Assembly (NCBI GenBank): GCA_022432975.1
Contig: CM039502.1
Location: 10,019,290-10,083,289, forward strand
DNA: 64,000 nucleotides
Reading direction: 5' to 3'
DNA from: Begonia masoniana
Taxonomy: Eukaryota; Streptophyta; Magnoliopsida; Cucurbitales; Begoniaceae
Part shown: positions 34,190-45,904 of the stretch, in pieces
How the letters are laid out: the number at the start of each line of letters is the position of its first letter
Numbering within the stretch: position 1 is the stretch's first letter
The notes under the pieces: model-generated
Databases searched by the model: none
What the model was told of the DNA's origin: nothing
The model's input: only the letters and a program-made list of their open reading frames with translations
Program-made: the position numbers and the translations under genes

Positions 34190-37100
34190 ATGGCTGCTCT
34201 GCAACTTCTCAGTTATGGAGCTGTTGATCGCTCCTCCTTATTCTACTCCAATGATTTATCGTCCTCGTTCTGGGGACGAGATTTGTGTATCGGCTCTAGG
34301 TGCAGTTCCAGAGTGAAAGTTCAGTTTAATGGGAGTTTCCCCAGGGTTTTCGCCATGTCAAATGGCGCACAGTCTCCTTTCAAGATGAACCTCAACGAGT
34401 ACATGATTACTCTTGAAAAACCTCTCGGTATCCGCTTCGCGCTTACCATCGACGGAAAAATATTCGTTCACGCTCTTAAAAGAGGGGTAATGTTTTTATT
34501 TTTCTTGTTTTACGCTTCATTTCTCAATTTTGACGCTTCTCGTTACATTTGGATGAATTCCTTGATGCTCCTAATTCTACATTAATGACTCCAGTAGGGT
34601 GTCTTAGATTTCCCTTGCAAATATATTTGTTTTGCCACAGAACGCTGTTCTGATAAATTTCATTTGAATCTTGATTAAAACTCAGTAATTGGCAGGGCAA
34701 TGCTGAGAAGTCAAGGATAATCATGGTGGGAGACACATTGAAGAAGGCTAGCGAATCGTCTGGTGGCAAGATCATACAGATCAATGACTTAAGTGATACC
34801 CAGTAATCCGCTGTACATTGATAAGCTTTTTCTTCAAACACATATTTGGTTTGCATTCTAATATAGTTTTAAATTAGTTTAAAATATAATAGTTCATGCT
34901 TCATTGGCTTGATGGTTTAAATTTGTTTCTAATTCTATCCAAAACCATTTATTGGTTCATAGTTTTTTATTTTTCAGTCTTTGGTTTCTTCAGGAAGATG
35001 CTGAAGGAGAAATCAGGATCTTTTAGTTTGGTTCTTGAAAGACCCTTCTCTGCTTTTCCAATTCAACAGCTTCTATTTAGTGATTTTGACATATTATTCA
35101 ATAGAGGTCGAGTCCCTATTGCCTCATGGAACAAGAATGTTATAGCACCGGCATTTACCGACAGTGATGGCAATTCTGGGTTTGCTGTGTTTTCCTCAAA
35201 GTTTTCAACATCACAAGGGTGGAATATTTTGAAGCAAAATGAGGCTATAAAACCACAAAAGCACAAGAATTCTCTCTTACCTCCCATAAAACAGCTGATC
35301 AGTATCTTTTCAGAAGAGGAATCTGGAGATGGAGAGTGGGGTCATGGGAGCTTCCCATTAGAGGAGTATACTAAAGCACTGCATCGGTCGAAAGGCGAGC
35401 TATACTATGATCACTTTCTTGGTATGCGCAATAGTAAGGTGTGATAAAAGTTCTTACACATGCTTATGCATGAAAACTGATGGTTAACTTACTCTGATTT
35501 TTGTTGGTAATAGTCTTTTGAAGCAAAAGTTTTGGGTTTTATGATTATTATAAGCCACTCTTTTTTTGTTTGTTTTGTATTGATAGATTACAGAGCAAAT
35601 ATATGTGGGGTCATGCATACAAACTGAAGCTGATGTGGAGACTTTGGCAAAAATGGTAGTACCTCAAAATCACCTCTTAGTACTGCTTTAGTATCATAAT
35701 ATGGACAATGTTTGCTATATTATGTGTATAATTATTTATAAATTTGATAAAACACAGTGGCGTATAATAATGGTCTTCATTAAAATCACATTTAGCGTGC
35801 AATCTATGTTAGCAGAACTTTTGATTTCAATAAAATGTCATGTTGAAAGATGGATAAAAAATTCCCAGTTGTAAGTATGTTGTGTAGTCAATAGTAGGGT
35901 GACTTGGTTATTAGATCTCTTACAATTCCTTTTGTAATTGTCTTTGCAGATTCATTCTTTCCAGCTATGTATGAACTAATGTCTTAATTTATGTGGTTTC
36001 AGCATTCCAATTATGGTACCTAACTATTGTAAAGCTAATTTGCTGTAGGGGGTTACTGCTGTTTTGAATTTCCAAAGTGGAATTGATGCAGAAAATTGGG
36101 GTATCAATTCTAAGTTAATTAATGAGTCGTGCCAAAGATTGGATATCCTGATGGTCAATTATCCAATAAGGTAAACAATTTTTACCCATGTCCTTGCCTT
36201 GACAGATAAGTCTAAAACTTATGTCACGTTTTTGTTACCATATTTGTATATGTTAGGATAAGTCTAAAACTTTCATGTTTGATAAGATTCTTTTTTAATA
36301 GTAGATAAGAAGTTAGTAGGAGTTATTAAAAGTTGGTAAAAGTTAGGAATATACTTGTAATTTGGTAGTATAAATAGTAGATAGGAATAGAAAAGGTGAG
36401 TGGAAAATTGGATGTGTAATAGGGGAAATTCTAGACTAAGTCAGTTTGGGGAAAGATTATGGGAGTTTCGAAATTCTAAAGCATTTGTAGTTTTATGTTG
36501 TTTTAAATAGTATAAGTGTTGATTGTTGTGATGAAGATTTCTATCGATGTTTTCCTGGAAATAGATCATGAAGTAGAGCAAATTCTTTCCTTCTAGGAAT
36601 ATACGCTATCATTCTACCTCAATGGATTTTTTTCTAGATTTAAATTTCTTCACTAGTGGAATCCACTTTGCAGAGCTAACCATCTGGTAATGCCAGTCAC
36701 TCTGCTGAAATTTTCTTTTCAGGGAAGGTGATTCTTATGACTTAAGGAAGAAGCTACCGTTTTGTGTGGGGTTACTATTACGCTTGTTGAAGAAGAGCCA
36801 CCGTGTTTTTATTACGTGTACTACTGGTTTTGATCGATCTCCATCCTGTGTGATTGCATACCTGCATTGGATGACTGATACTTCCCTTCAGGCAGCATAT
36901 AATTTTGTTACCAGTTTGCATATATGCAAGCCAGACAGGTTCTTCCTTACAACCTTTTTGGCCGTTAATCTGGTTCATTGGGTTTGTCACTTCGATTTTT
37001 TCCTTGAAGATGGAAAATCTTACAACTATGTAGCCATAATCTATGCCTTCAGTGTATATCTGTATAATATACAGAAATATGAATCGTGATAGGCTATAAC

Positions 37101-38028
37101 AGACATTCATGTATTTTGTAAAAGCTAAGAATATTTCTATCCTCCTGAACGTAGGCCAGCTATTGCTTGGGCTACATGGGATCTCATAGCTCTGGTGGAA
37201 AATGGTAGGCACGACGGACCCGCAACACATGTTGTGACCTTTGTGTGGAATGGACACGAGGTAATTGATGATTTGAAGCTACTTTATACTCTATTCAAAT
37301 CTTCTTCTCGTATGAAAAAATACTTCTTCATGGTTTCTCCTTGGGGTTCTGTTGAAGAACATCTCTTTTGGGTGCTCATCTTCTCGCTCAAACAGGGAGA
37401 GCAAGTGGATTTGGTTGGAGATTTTACTGGAAATTGGAAGGAACCAGTGAGGGCAACCCACAAGGGAGGGCCAAGATATGAGGTGGAATTGAGACTTTCA
37501 CAAGGAAAGTAAGTTTTCTATTACTTACATATAGATCTTACTTTGAGCTATAAATTAATTATCTTTGCTTTGCTCCGTCTTCATTCTGTCTTCATGAACT
37601 TCAATACCAAAATCATAAAATCTTCAAGAATTAACCAGGTGTTAGAAAAATGCAAGTGTTCATGACAATTTTACTTTCAGGTACAACTACAAGTATATAA
37701 TAAACGGTCAATGGCGGCATTCAACATCATCACCGGCCGAGAGGGACGAGCGGGGGAACGTCAATAACGTGATTGAAATAGGCGATACTGCCAGTGTTCG
37801 ACCTGCCGATCAACAGCACAAGAAAGTAACTCTCTTTCTCTCTCCTTGCACGATTATTCCCGTTTCTGGGCTGATTATTTTAGGATTAATTCGAGTCTTT
37901 CATCTTAGGATGCCAATATCTTAAAGGTGATCGAGAGGCCATTGACAGAAAACGAACGCTTTATGCTGGCCAAGGCTGCTCGATGCATCGCATTCTCCGT
38001 CTGCCCAATCAGGCTAGCTCCCAAGTAG
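34190..38028 (+). CDS. LSF1: LSF1, plastid phosphoglucan phosphatase-like protein (10 exons)
   Basis: Ten exons can be placed with GT-AG introns: 34190-34486, 34696-34802, 34994-35438, 35587-35655, 36049-36170, 36723-36938, 37155-37260, 37396-37508, 37681-37825 and 37909-38028 (TAG). They give ~579 residues, close to the ~590 usual for LIKE SEX FOUR 1. An S/R-rich N-terminus serves as chloroplast transit peptide. A PDZ-like region follows (~68-150), then a dual-specificity phosphatase domain (~290-430) with signature HRVFITCTTGFDRS (C379, R385), a CBM48 carbohydrate-binding module (~445-520: WNGHE, VGDFTGNW) and the conserved C-terminal helix. In Arabidopsis LSF1 acts at the starch granule in night-time degradation, apparently as a scaffold for beta-amylases rather than an active phosphatase. 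All exons are intact. Confidence 0.95.
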
Positions 38029-39106
38029 TCTTCATTGATCTGTTTTTCCACTTTCTAGTTAAAGAATCATATACCCACGGCTACACATTTTCAACACTCC
38101 TCGTCGAGCATGAGTTATCCCTTTGTGCTCAGTTCGTTGTCCTCCAAACTTCAAAACTCTTTGGCATGTACTTCATATAGTTTGATGATTTGATCCATAT
38201 GAACATTGTCTTTAAATAAAAGTTCATAATGTTGATCCAACCCAATGATTTGAAGCAAATATAGAAGGATCCCAAATGAGGAAATGCTCTTTTTATCTAT
38301 TTTAATTTCTAAATTTGTCATTTATAGTAGTAACTAAACTAGATCCAAACGAAGAACAAAGCATGTGCTAAGAAAGAATTAGAGAAGCTCTGATTTGAAA
38401 GTAAATAATTTGTGCAATTACTCAGGCATAAAATTCCTTGAAGTTTGACAATAAGGTCGTGATTTGGAAGAGGGTATTGTTGGCACGTTTGTGAAGAAAA
38501 GATGAGGAAATGATGAGAGAAGAATGTTGACATAATCCTTTTTTCTTCAACTGAGTAAGCATATTTCACACTGAATTCAGTCTTCTTAAAACCTTATAAC
38601 ACCATTCTATACACTGGTCATCATCAACGCTCTCTCTCTCTCTCTCTCTAAAAGTTTGGTCATCTCCTCAAATATTGGATTTCAAGTGAATAACTCTGCC
38701 ATCGGAAATGGATGTCTTATTTGATTTTTTCTTTTATTTACAAGGTAACTTTAATTTTCGAATAATTTCTCATCCTTTTCTCCTTTTTGTTATTTAATTT
38801 TATTAGTTAGCATTGCATGATGAACAAGGCAGAGGATTTCAATGAATCCACCGGGTTATTATCACTGTTTGAATATATTTATGTAATTAAATATCGGAAT
38901 ATTTTCGACCCGTTTGAGGGTTCGATTCGAAACTTTGGTAAAATCTAGATTTTTCACTTGCATTGTTGAATTGAAGTGTGTGTGGAGATTGCATGATTTG
39001 AATTTGGTGCAAAAGTAACAGATAGCAATTTCATAAGAACCAAGCGTTGAGGATTGGACCCTTATCTCTTTTAATCCTTCATATCCATTCTATTTCTTTG
39101 TTATCT

Positions 39107-39139
<33 letters not shown>

Positions 39140-39248
39140 AATCATTCACCGACACCCGTAAACAGGGCTATGATCTTCGATCGCCGTTGCTTATTCTTCG
39201 TATTCGTACTCATGAGGTGTTGTTAGACTTCAGTGCCGCCCTTCTCTA
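38029..39248. other. Intergenic downstream of LSF1
   Basis: Probably LSF1 3' UTR at first, then A/T-rich spacer. It includes a CT microsatellite (38630-38650) and a pure A run of about 30 (39109-39138). No gene or element terminus is recognised. Confidence 0.5.
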
Positions 39249-39728
39249 TGTAACGCCCCGAACCCCCCTGGCTCGGTGCGCTACGTGCTACCAAACTCAC
39301 TTTGAGACTAATTTAACTAGGCCTAACCTCGCTAATTACCCTTACTCCTAACGCGCTAAGCACCCCACGGGGGCGGTTTCCCCCCCCCCCCCCCCGTTTC
39401 CCTAAAAAATTTCGGCAGAGTAACGCTGAAAATGGCGCCTCCAAAAATGCTAATTAACCTGCACACAAACCAATTCCCCACATATCCGAATATTCTACCT
39501 CACTAATCACTCCGACCAGCATCCAAAATCTCTATCTCATGAAAAATGGGAAACGAAAATACTAACATCCGCAAATGTGAAAATCCACAGGTTAGGGCGA
39601 CCTATCACCCTTAACTTAACTATAACAACAATAAAATTTACAATACCCCAAAATTTAAACCCCCCATCTCCGATGACCATGTTAGACCGTCCTTACAAAC
39701 TGCCCGCCACCGTCATAACCGCTACATC
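39249..39728 (-). mobile_element. LTR end of TGTARC family (element I), cut by the gap
   Basis: TGTAACGCCCCGAACC at 39249 matches the terminus of F (TGTAACGCCCC), which in this family is the 3' end read on the minus strand. The sequence runs 480 bp into the N gap without coding content. A C run (about 39380-39396) is present. The element presumably inserted in or near CYP38; the rest is missing. Confidence 0.5.
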
Positions 39729-39828
39729 NNNNNNNNNNNNNNNNNNNNNNNNNNNNNNNNNNNNNNNNNNNNNNNNNNNNNNNNNNNNNNNNNNNNNNNN
39801 NNNNNNNNNNNNNNNNNNNNNNNNNNNN
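39729..39828. other. Assembly gap of 100 Ns
   Basis: Exactly 100 N bases, the conventional placeholder for a gap of unknown length. It separates an LTR-like end on the left from CYP38 exon 3 on the right. Confidence 0.99.
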
Positions 39829-40853
39829 AAAGAGCTCTTCAAGGCCAACTCCAGCTTATCCAAGCAGTTCAACCCATGTTCCTTCTTTGATTCTGCCAAG
39901 CCAGATATAATTAACTCTTCCCTTGCTTGAGCGGAGCGGGATGCCTGCCTTGTATTCTGCACCAGAGGCAAGAGACCCACGTTAACACCCTCTAGCAAAG
40001 AAAAGTTAAATTTGCTATAAATCACAAACCAAAAATTGAAATCGAGAACTAACCCTCTCAACAGAAACGAGAGCTTTGACTCCGGAGATTTTGAGACTTT
40101 CAGTGATATCTTCAAGTGGTTTTTGTACTTCCCTAATGGCTTTATTGTCGATAGGCAAAGCATATCTTAAGAGCGCTCCGGGGTCCTTGATTGGAGGGCC
40201 AGAGATCAACACAGACAAATCGGAAAACACTGGATTTGTGGCGTTTGCATCTCCAGACCATCCAAATGTAGGAGCCCCTGCAATTAAACCAACTGCCAAG
40301 GCTACCGAAAGTGCGCATTTCCCCAATGAAATCAGCGTTTCTTTCTGTTTCAAAAAAAAAAAATTCTCCTGTAAGTTAGTTCTGAATTCTCACGGGACAA
40401 CACACGCTACAATGTGATCTTTTGCTAATATCCTTGATCTTCAGTAGTACATGAATGCCTATAGCAACTTCAATCACGAAATACTCCCAGTTTCACTGCT
40501 TGATTGCTTTAAAATTCAGAGGAAGTGGATAATTACTTACACCCATATTTAAGCCAATTACAACTTAGTTTGATTACTCAAATCAAGTATTCCTTTTTGA
40601 ACCGACCATTGAACCATAATCACAATCAGCCAAAAACCACTCATAAGTTCGGAAAAAAAACGTAGAAGTTCCCTATATTTACCTGCATATTCTGAATTTG
40701 CCATGGATTAGACCTCTCAGAGAAGCATCTGGGACCTAAGCACTTGGGCAAAGCGCTTCTACGAGAAATTGGGAACCGAAAATGATTGGTGGGTATTGTA
40801 ATTTTGGAGGTAGCAAGCGAAGAAAAGCAGGGAGCGGGTACAATGGCGGCCAT
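39829..40853 (-). CDS. CYP38: CYP38/TLP40-type lumenal cyclophilin, 5' exons only
   Basis: Three minus-strand exons with good splice sites: 40853-40683 (57 codons, ATG at 40853), 40344-40054 (97 codons) and 39956 to the gap (42 codons seen). Exon 1 is an S/R-rich chloroplast transit peptide. Exon 2 starts with a hydrophobic thylakoid-transfer segment ending at an ANA cleavage-type site, then the N-terminal segment [20 protein letters not shown] characteristic of CYP38. Exon 3 begins the helical bundle ([17 protein letters not shown]). The C-terminal cyclophilin-like domain is not in the window. CYP38 is needed for photosystem II assembly and repair in the thylakoid lumen. LSF1 and CYP38 are near neighbours on Arabidopsis chromosome 3 (At3g01510, At3g01480), which supports both calls. 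Confidence 0.92.
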
Positions 40854-41735
40854 TGAATTCGCGAAGATTGAATAGTCAAATGACGAAAAACATGGAGTAG
40901 ATTTCCTTGAGTAGAGAAGAGTTGTAGAGGAAAAAAGGGCAGCAGTAGATAAGGGTATTGGGTGTCGGCAATTTGGTCGGGACTCGGGACGTTGCCAAGT
41001 AGGGAAGACAATCTCTGGAAATGGGCCACCAAATCCAGCCATCGTCCTCACAATCTGGATAAGATGGATAATTCAGTGTCCCTGCCAGAAATTATTTATG
41101 AAAAATTTTACCTTAATTTTTAGGAGTTTTTACCTTAATTGATAGGTCACAATTGCTTTTAAAATTGTTTAAATTAAAGAAAAAATCTTAATATGCTTCA
41201 AAGATGGTTCATGTAATATTGATCAACCATGGGCATATTTTTCTTTATCAAAAAATTAATTTAATATTAAAAAAAACATAGTTAATGATTTACGTAGTCT
41301 CTCAAATATGAACATGTCTATAAATGTTAAAAACTTTGTTTAATTACTATGAACATGGAAATTGTGCACAAAGTCGAGAATTGTAGTGTAGTTTGATGAG
41401 ACAAGTTCGTGAAGCCCATGCACGTGATTCTAGAGAGAGAAAATCATCTTCAATACCAACTCATAGAGAGAGAATCAATGCTCATAATATATGCCATCAT
41501 TCATAACTACATGACAGGTCAACGTACTGCAGACTTGCGAGGATTATATTTGCATCTTTATCTTTCCCAGCGTCTGCTTCGCAAGGAGAGGAAGCAGCAG
41601 ATGCTAATGCATCATCACGTAGGATCTTTCCTTTTTCTGCCTCAGTAAATATTCTCATCCTATATAATCATCAAGGCTGTCAGATCACACAAACTAAAAG
41701 AACTGTGTAACTTCATCTGTGTGTGTGCTACTAAC
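40854..41735. other. CYP38 5' flank and unassigned sequence
   Basis: The first ~200 bp should hold the CYP38 promoter and 5' UTR. An open segment at about 41409-41648 has fairly balanced codons on both strands but no family I can recognise, and nothing connects it to XPG or CYP38. The remainder is A/T-rich. Confidence 0.4.
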
Positions 41736-42140
41736 ATTTCATTTTGCTTATCCTGACTGGATCTTTTTTCCATGGCTTCCTTCATTTGCGAACTACACTC
41801 AATAATTTCAGGTTGTTCAGGCATAATCCTTCTCTTCTTAGCATCCCGCTGCTTCTGCTTCTGCTTCTGCGATTCGAGATCTTTTGCAATTTCTCTCAGC
41901 TTCATAGCCCTAAGCTATTTCCAATAATATAAAAACACAATCATTAGTCTCCAGATAAAAAAGTTACAGCAAAAGAAGAATGTATCGAACTCATTCATCT
42001 AGAACAAAGAAGGTTTTCAAAAATTTAACATATTTAAAAGATAATTATTGGAACAAAAAAGGGGTAAAATTACTTCTTACGTGGCATTTTAAGAATGATA
42101 AAAACTTCCCTCAAAATTCCTAATCAATGAACGAGAATAC

Positions 42141-42595
42141 TGTTAGAATTTTGGGACACTTATATAATTAAGTGAATGTATATAGTCATCAAATACATTA
42201 AGTCAATATTATGTGATCTATTTTGAAAGAAAGAATTTGACTTAAGGACGTAATTGTCATGAATATTATTGTGGATACCATATGCAGAATTTCTAATTTG
42301 ATGAGGGGCCAAATTAGAAATTCTGCGACAAGTTTTACTTGTTGAAGGTTGCAACGGGTACAAAACAATAAATGAGTTATGGTCCCCATTTGTAGAAAAG
42401 AGATATCTCTATTCTGTATCCCCATCAACAGAGAGAATAAGGAACACTAAGGAAATTCTACATTTGGAAGATCAAAACCAAAGACCATGGCTAAAGATTC
42501 AGGTACGCTTCCGCACTCAATTTATGTTTAAGTTAAGAACAAGAATTTCAGATTCAGTTTCATAAGGGCAAAAGAAACATGAAGAAATTCCAACA
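42141..42595 (+). repeat. 5' LTR of element H
   Basis: 455 bp; differs from the 3' LTR only at 42561 (A versus G at 52634) by eye. Confidence 0.95.
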
Positions 42596-42848
42596 ATTGG
42601 TATCAGAGACTTGCTTCTTGTTCTTGATTTGAACACAAGGCTGATCTTTAAAGATTCAGAGTCAGGGTTATCTTTGGTGCCCAACGATTAAAGCCGCGAC
42701 GCATACGCGGATCGACCTACGCGGTTAGGTTGACGGGGGTTGAAAGGGGGTGGTAAACCCCCTTCCGGGGTCGGGGGCAGCGCCCCAGGAAATTTTTTTT
42801 CTCCTTGAGAACCTTTGTTTCAGTTGGGCATTTTGGTCAACGTTCAGT

Positions 42849-45370
42849 ATCGGTAGAAGCAAGCTTCTGCTTCTGCCGATGGTACAGTGAAGTTCGGCAG
42901 AAGCAAGCCTCTGCTTCTGCCGATGTACAGTGAATTTCGGCAGAAGCAAGCCTCTGCTTCTGCCGATGTACAGTAAAATTCGGCAGATGCCGATGTACAG
43001 TAAAGTTCGGCAGAAGCAAGCCTCTGCTTCTGCCGATGTACAGTAAAATTCGGCAGATGCCGATGTACAGTGAATTTCGGCAGAAGCAAGCTTCTGCTTC
43101 TACCGATGTACAGTAAAATTCGGCAGATGCCGATGTACAGTAAAATTCGGCAGATGCCGATGTACAGTAAAATTCGGCAGATGCCGATGTACAGTAAAAT
43201 TCGGCAGATGCCGATGTACAGTAAAATTCGGCAGATGCCGATGTACAGTAAAATTCGGCAGATGCCGATGTACAGTAAAATTCGGCAGATGCCGATGTAC
43301 AGTAAAATTCGGCAGATGCCGATGTACAGTAAAATTCGGCAGATGCCGATGTACAGTAAAATTCGGCAGATGCCGATGTACAGTAAAATTCGGCAGATGC
43401 CGATGTACAGTAAAATTCGGCAGATGCCGATGTACAGTAAAATTCGGCAGATGCCGATGTACAGTAAAATTCGGCAGATGCCGATGTACAGTAAAATTCG
43501 GCAGATGCCGATGTACAGTAAAATTCGGCAGATGCCGATGTACAGTAAAATTCGGCAGATGCCGATGTACAGTAAAATTCGGCAGATGCCGATGTACAGT
43601 AAAATTCGGCAGATGCCGATGTACAGTAAAATTCGGCAGATGCCGATGTACAGTAAAATTCGGCAGATGCCGATGTACAGTAAAATTCGGCAGATGCCGA
43701 TGTACAGTAAAATTCGGCAGATGCCGATGTACAGTAAAATTCGGCAGATGCCGATGTACAGTAAAATTCGGCAGATGCCGATGTACAGTAAAATTCGGCA
43801 GATGCCGATGTACAGTAAAATTCGGCAGATGCCGATGTACAGTAAAATTCGGCAGATGCCGATGTACAGTAAAATTCGGCAGATGCCGATGTACAGTAAA
43901 ATTCGGCAGATGCCGATGTACAGTAAAATTCGGCAGATGCCGATGTACAGTAAAATTCGGCAGATGCCGATGTACAGTAAAATTCGGCAGATGCCGATGT
44001 ACAGTAAAATTCGGCAGATGCCGATGTACAGTAAAATTCGGCAGATGCCGATGTACAGTAAAATTCGGCAGATGCCGATGTACAGTAAAATTCGGCAGAT
44101 GCCGATGTACAGTAAAATTCGGCAGATGCCGATGTACAGTAAAATTCGGCAGATGCCGATGTACAGTAAAATTCGGCAGATGCCGATGTACAGTAAAATT
44201 CGGCAGATGCCGATGTACAGTAAAATTCGGCAGATGCCGATGTACAGTAAAATTCGGCAGATGCCGATGTACAGTAAAATTCGGCAGATGCCGATGTACA
44301 GTAAAATTCGGCAGATGCCGATGTACAGTAAAATTCGGCAGATGCCGATGTACAGTAAAATTCGGCAGATGCCGATGTACAGTAAAATTCGGCAGATGCC
44401 GATGTACAGTAAAATTCGGCAGATGCCGATGTACAGTAAAATTCGGCAGATGCCGATGTACAGTAAAATTCGGCAGATGCCGATGTACAGTAAAATTCGG
44501 CAGATGCCGATGTACAGTAAAATTCGGCAGATGCCGATGTACAGTAAAATTCGGCAGATGCCGATGTACAGTAAAATTCGGCAGATGCCGATGTACAGTA
44601 AAATTCGGCAGATGCCGATGTACAGTAAAATTCGGCAGATGCCGATGTACAGTAAAATTCGGCAGATGCCGATGTACAGTAAAATTCGGCAGATGCCGAT
44701 GTACAGTAAAATTCGGCAGATGCCGATGTACAGTAAAATTCGGCAGATGCCGATGTACAGTAAAATTCGGCAGATGCCGATGTACAGTAAAATTCGGCAG
44801 ATGCCGATGTACAGTAAAATTCGGCAGATGCCGATGTACAGTAAAATTCGGCAGATGCCGATGTACAGTAAAATTCGGCAGATGCCGATGTACAGTAAAA
44901 TTCGGCAGATGCCGATGTACAGTAAAATTCGGCAGATGCCGATGTACAGTAAAATTCGGCAGATGCCGATGTACAGTAAAATTCGGCAGATGCCGATGTA
45001 CAGTAAAATTCGGCAGATGCCGATGTACAGTAAAATTCGGCAGATGCCGATGTACAGTAAAATTCGGCAGATGCCGATGTACAGTAAAATTCGGCAGATG
45101 CCGATGTACAGTAAAATTCGGCAGATGCCGATGTACAGTAAAATTCGGCAGATGCCGATGTACAGTAAAATTCGGCAGATGCCGATGTACAGTAAAATTC
45201 GGCAGATGCCGATGTACAGTAAAATTCGGCAGATGCCGATGTACAGTAAAATTCGGCAGATGCCGATGTACAGTAAAATTCGGCAGATGCCGATGTACAG
45301 TAAAATTCGGCAGATGCCGATGTACAGTAAAATTCGGCAGATGCCGATGTACAGTAAAATTCGGCAGATG
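42849..45370 (+). repeat. Hairpin minisatellite in H: 43-bp founders and ~83 27-bp units
   Basis: The left end (42849-43108) has five ~43-bp units with TCGGCAGAAGCA...TGCTTCTGCCGA arms (12-bp stem), mixed with two 27-bp units. From ~43109 onwards the 27-bp unit TTCGGCAGATGCCGATGTAC plus AGTAAAA repeats ~83 times with no visible variation. The short unit equals the long one minus 16 bp of stem-loop. Because 27 is a multiple of 3 both strands stay open over 2.3 kb, but these frames encode only the repeat. Confidence 0.96.
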
Positions 45371-45400
45371 CCTATGATGGACGCTCACGGAGTCTAATGA

Positions 45401-45640
45401 TCATTAAGCGCGCATTCAGAGGTATTTAGGGGTGCAGTGTCCGAGGACACCACCGATGCTAAGGAGTACCTTGCAGAAATTGAGAAGCGCTTTGCCAAAA
45501 GCGATAAGGCTGAAACAAGCACTATTTTAAAGAGCTTGATTTCAATGAAGTATAAGGGCAAGGGAAACATAAGGGAGTACATTATGGAAATGTCTCATCT
45601 TGCTTCGAAACTGAAGGCATTAAAGCTTGATTTGCATGAG
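45401..45640 (+). pseudogene. gag fragment of element H before J
   Basis: A UBN2-type gag piece (TDAKEYLAEIEKRFAKSDKAE, KYKGKGNIREYIMEMSHLASK) that ends with codons LHE exactly at the J insertion and continues in frame at 48203. The first ~70 codons of a normal gag are missing and the array lies in their place. Just after the array, RSLMIIKRA is recognisable in another frame, so about two bases have been lost near 45412-45420. Confidence 0.85.
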
Positions 45641-45904
45641 TGTAACACCCCTAAAACTGTACCCGTATTTCCCATATTATTTTTTTTTTTCTTCTTTACA
45701 TTTTATAAACTTTAAAACTTGACGTTAACCAGAATTGAAATCGAAACCGAAACCGGAATCGAAATCGAAGTTCGTTTGGTAAATCATTTAAAACATAAAC
45801 TAAAACTATTTAAATAAAACTTAAAAACATTTAATTAAAAACTTTTAATAACAATAAAAGAAGGGAGGGCAGAATTGGAACTCTGCCCTCAAACATGTAT
45901 CAGC

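Noticed and set aside
36230..36480. Small LTR- or promoter-like insertion in LSF1 intron 5
   Set aside because: A TATAAATAG word and TG-rich edges are suggestive, but no paired repeats or target duplication could be found.
39577..39930. ORFs crossing the N run
   Set aside because: They exist only because Ns were translated as X; the left side is LTR-like sequence.
41409..41648. 79-codon ORF between CYP38 and XPG
   Set aside because: Open on both strands with no recognisable family or splice context.
42849..45370. CRISPR-like regular repeats
   Set aside because: Units are directly adjacent with no unique spacers and the host is a plant; it is a minisatellite inside a retrotransposon.
43070..45397. 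775- and 762-codon ORFs on both strands
   Set aside because: They are translations of the 27-bp repeat (9 residues per unit), open only because the period is a multiple of 3; no protein domain.
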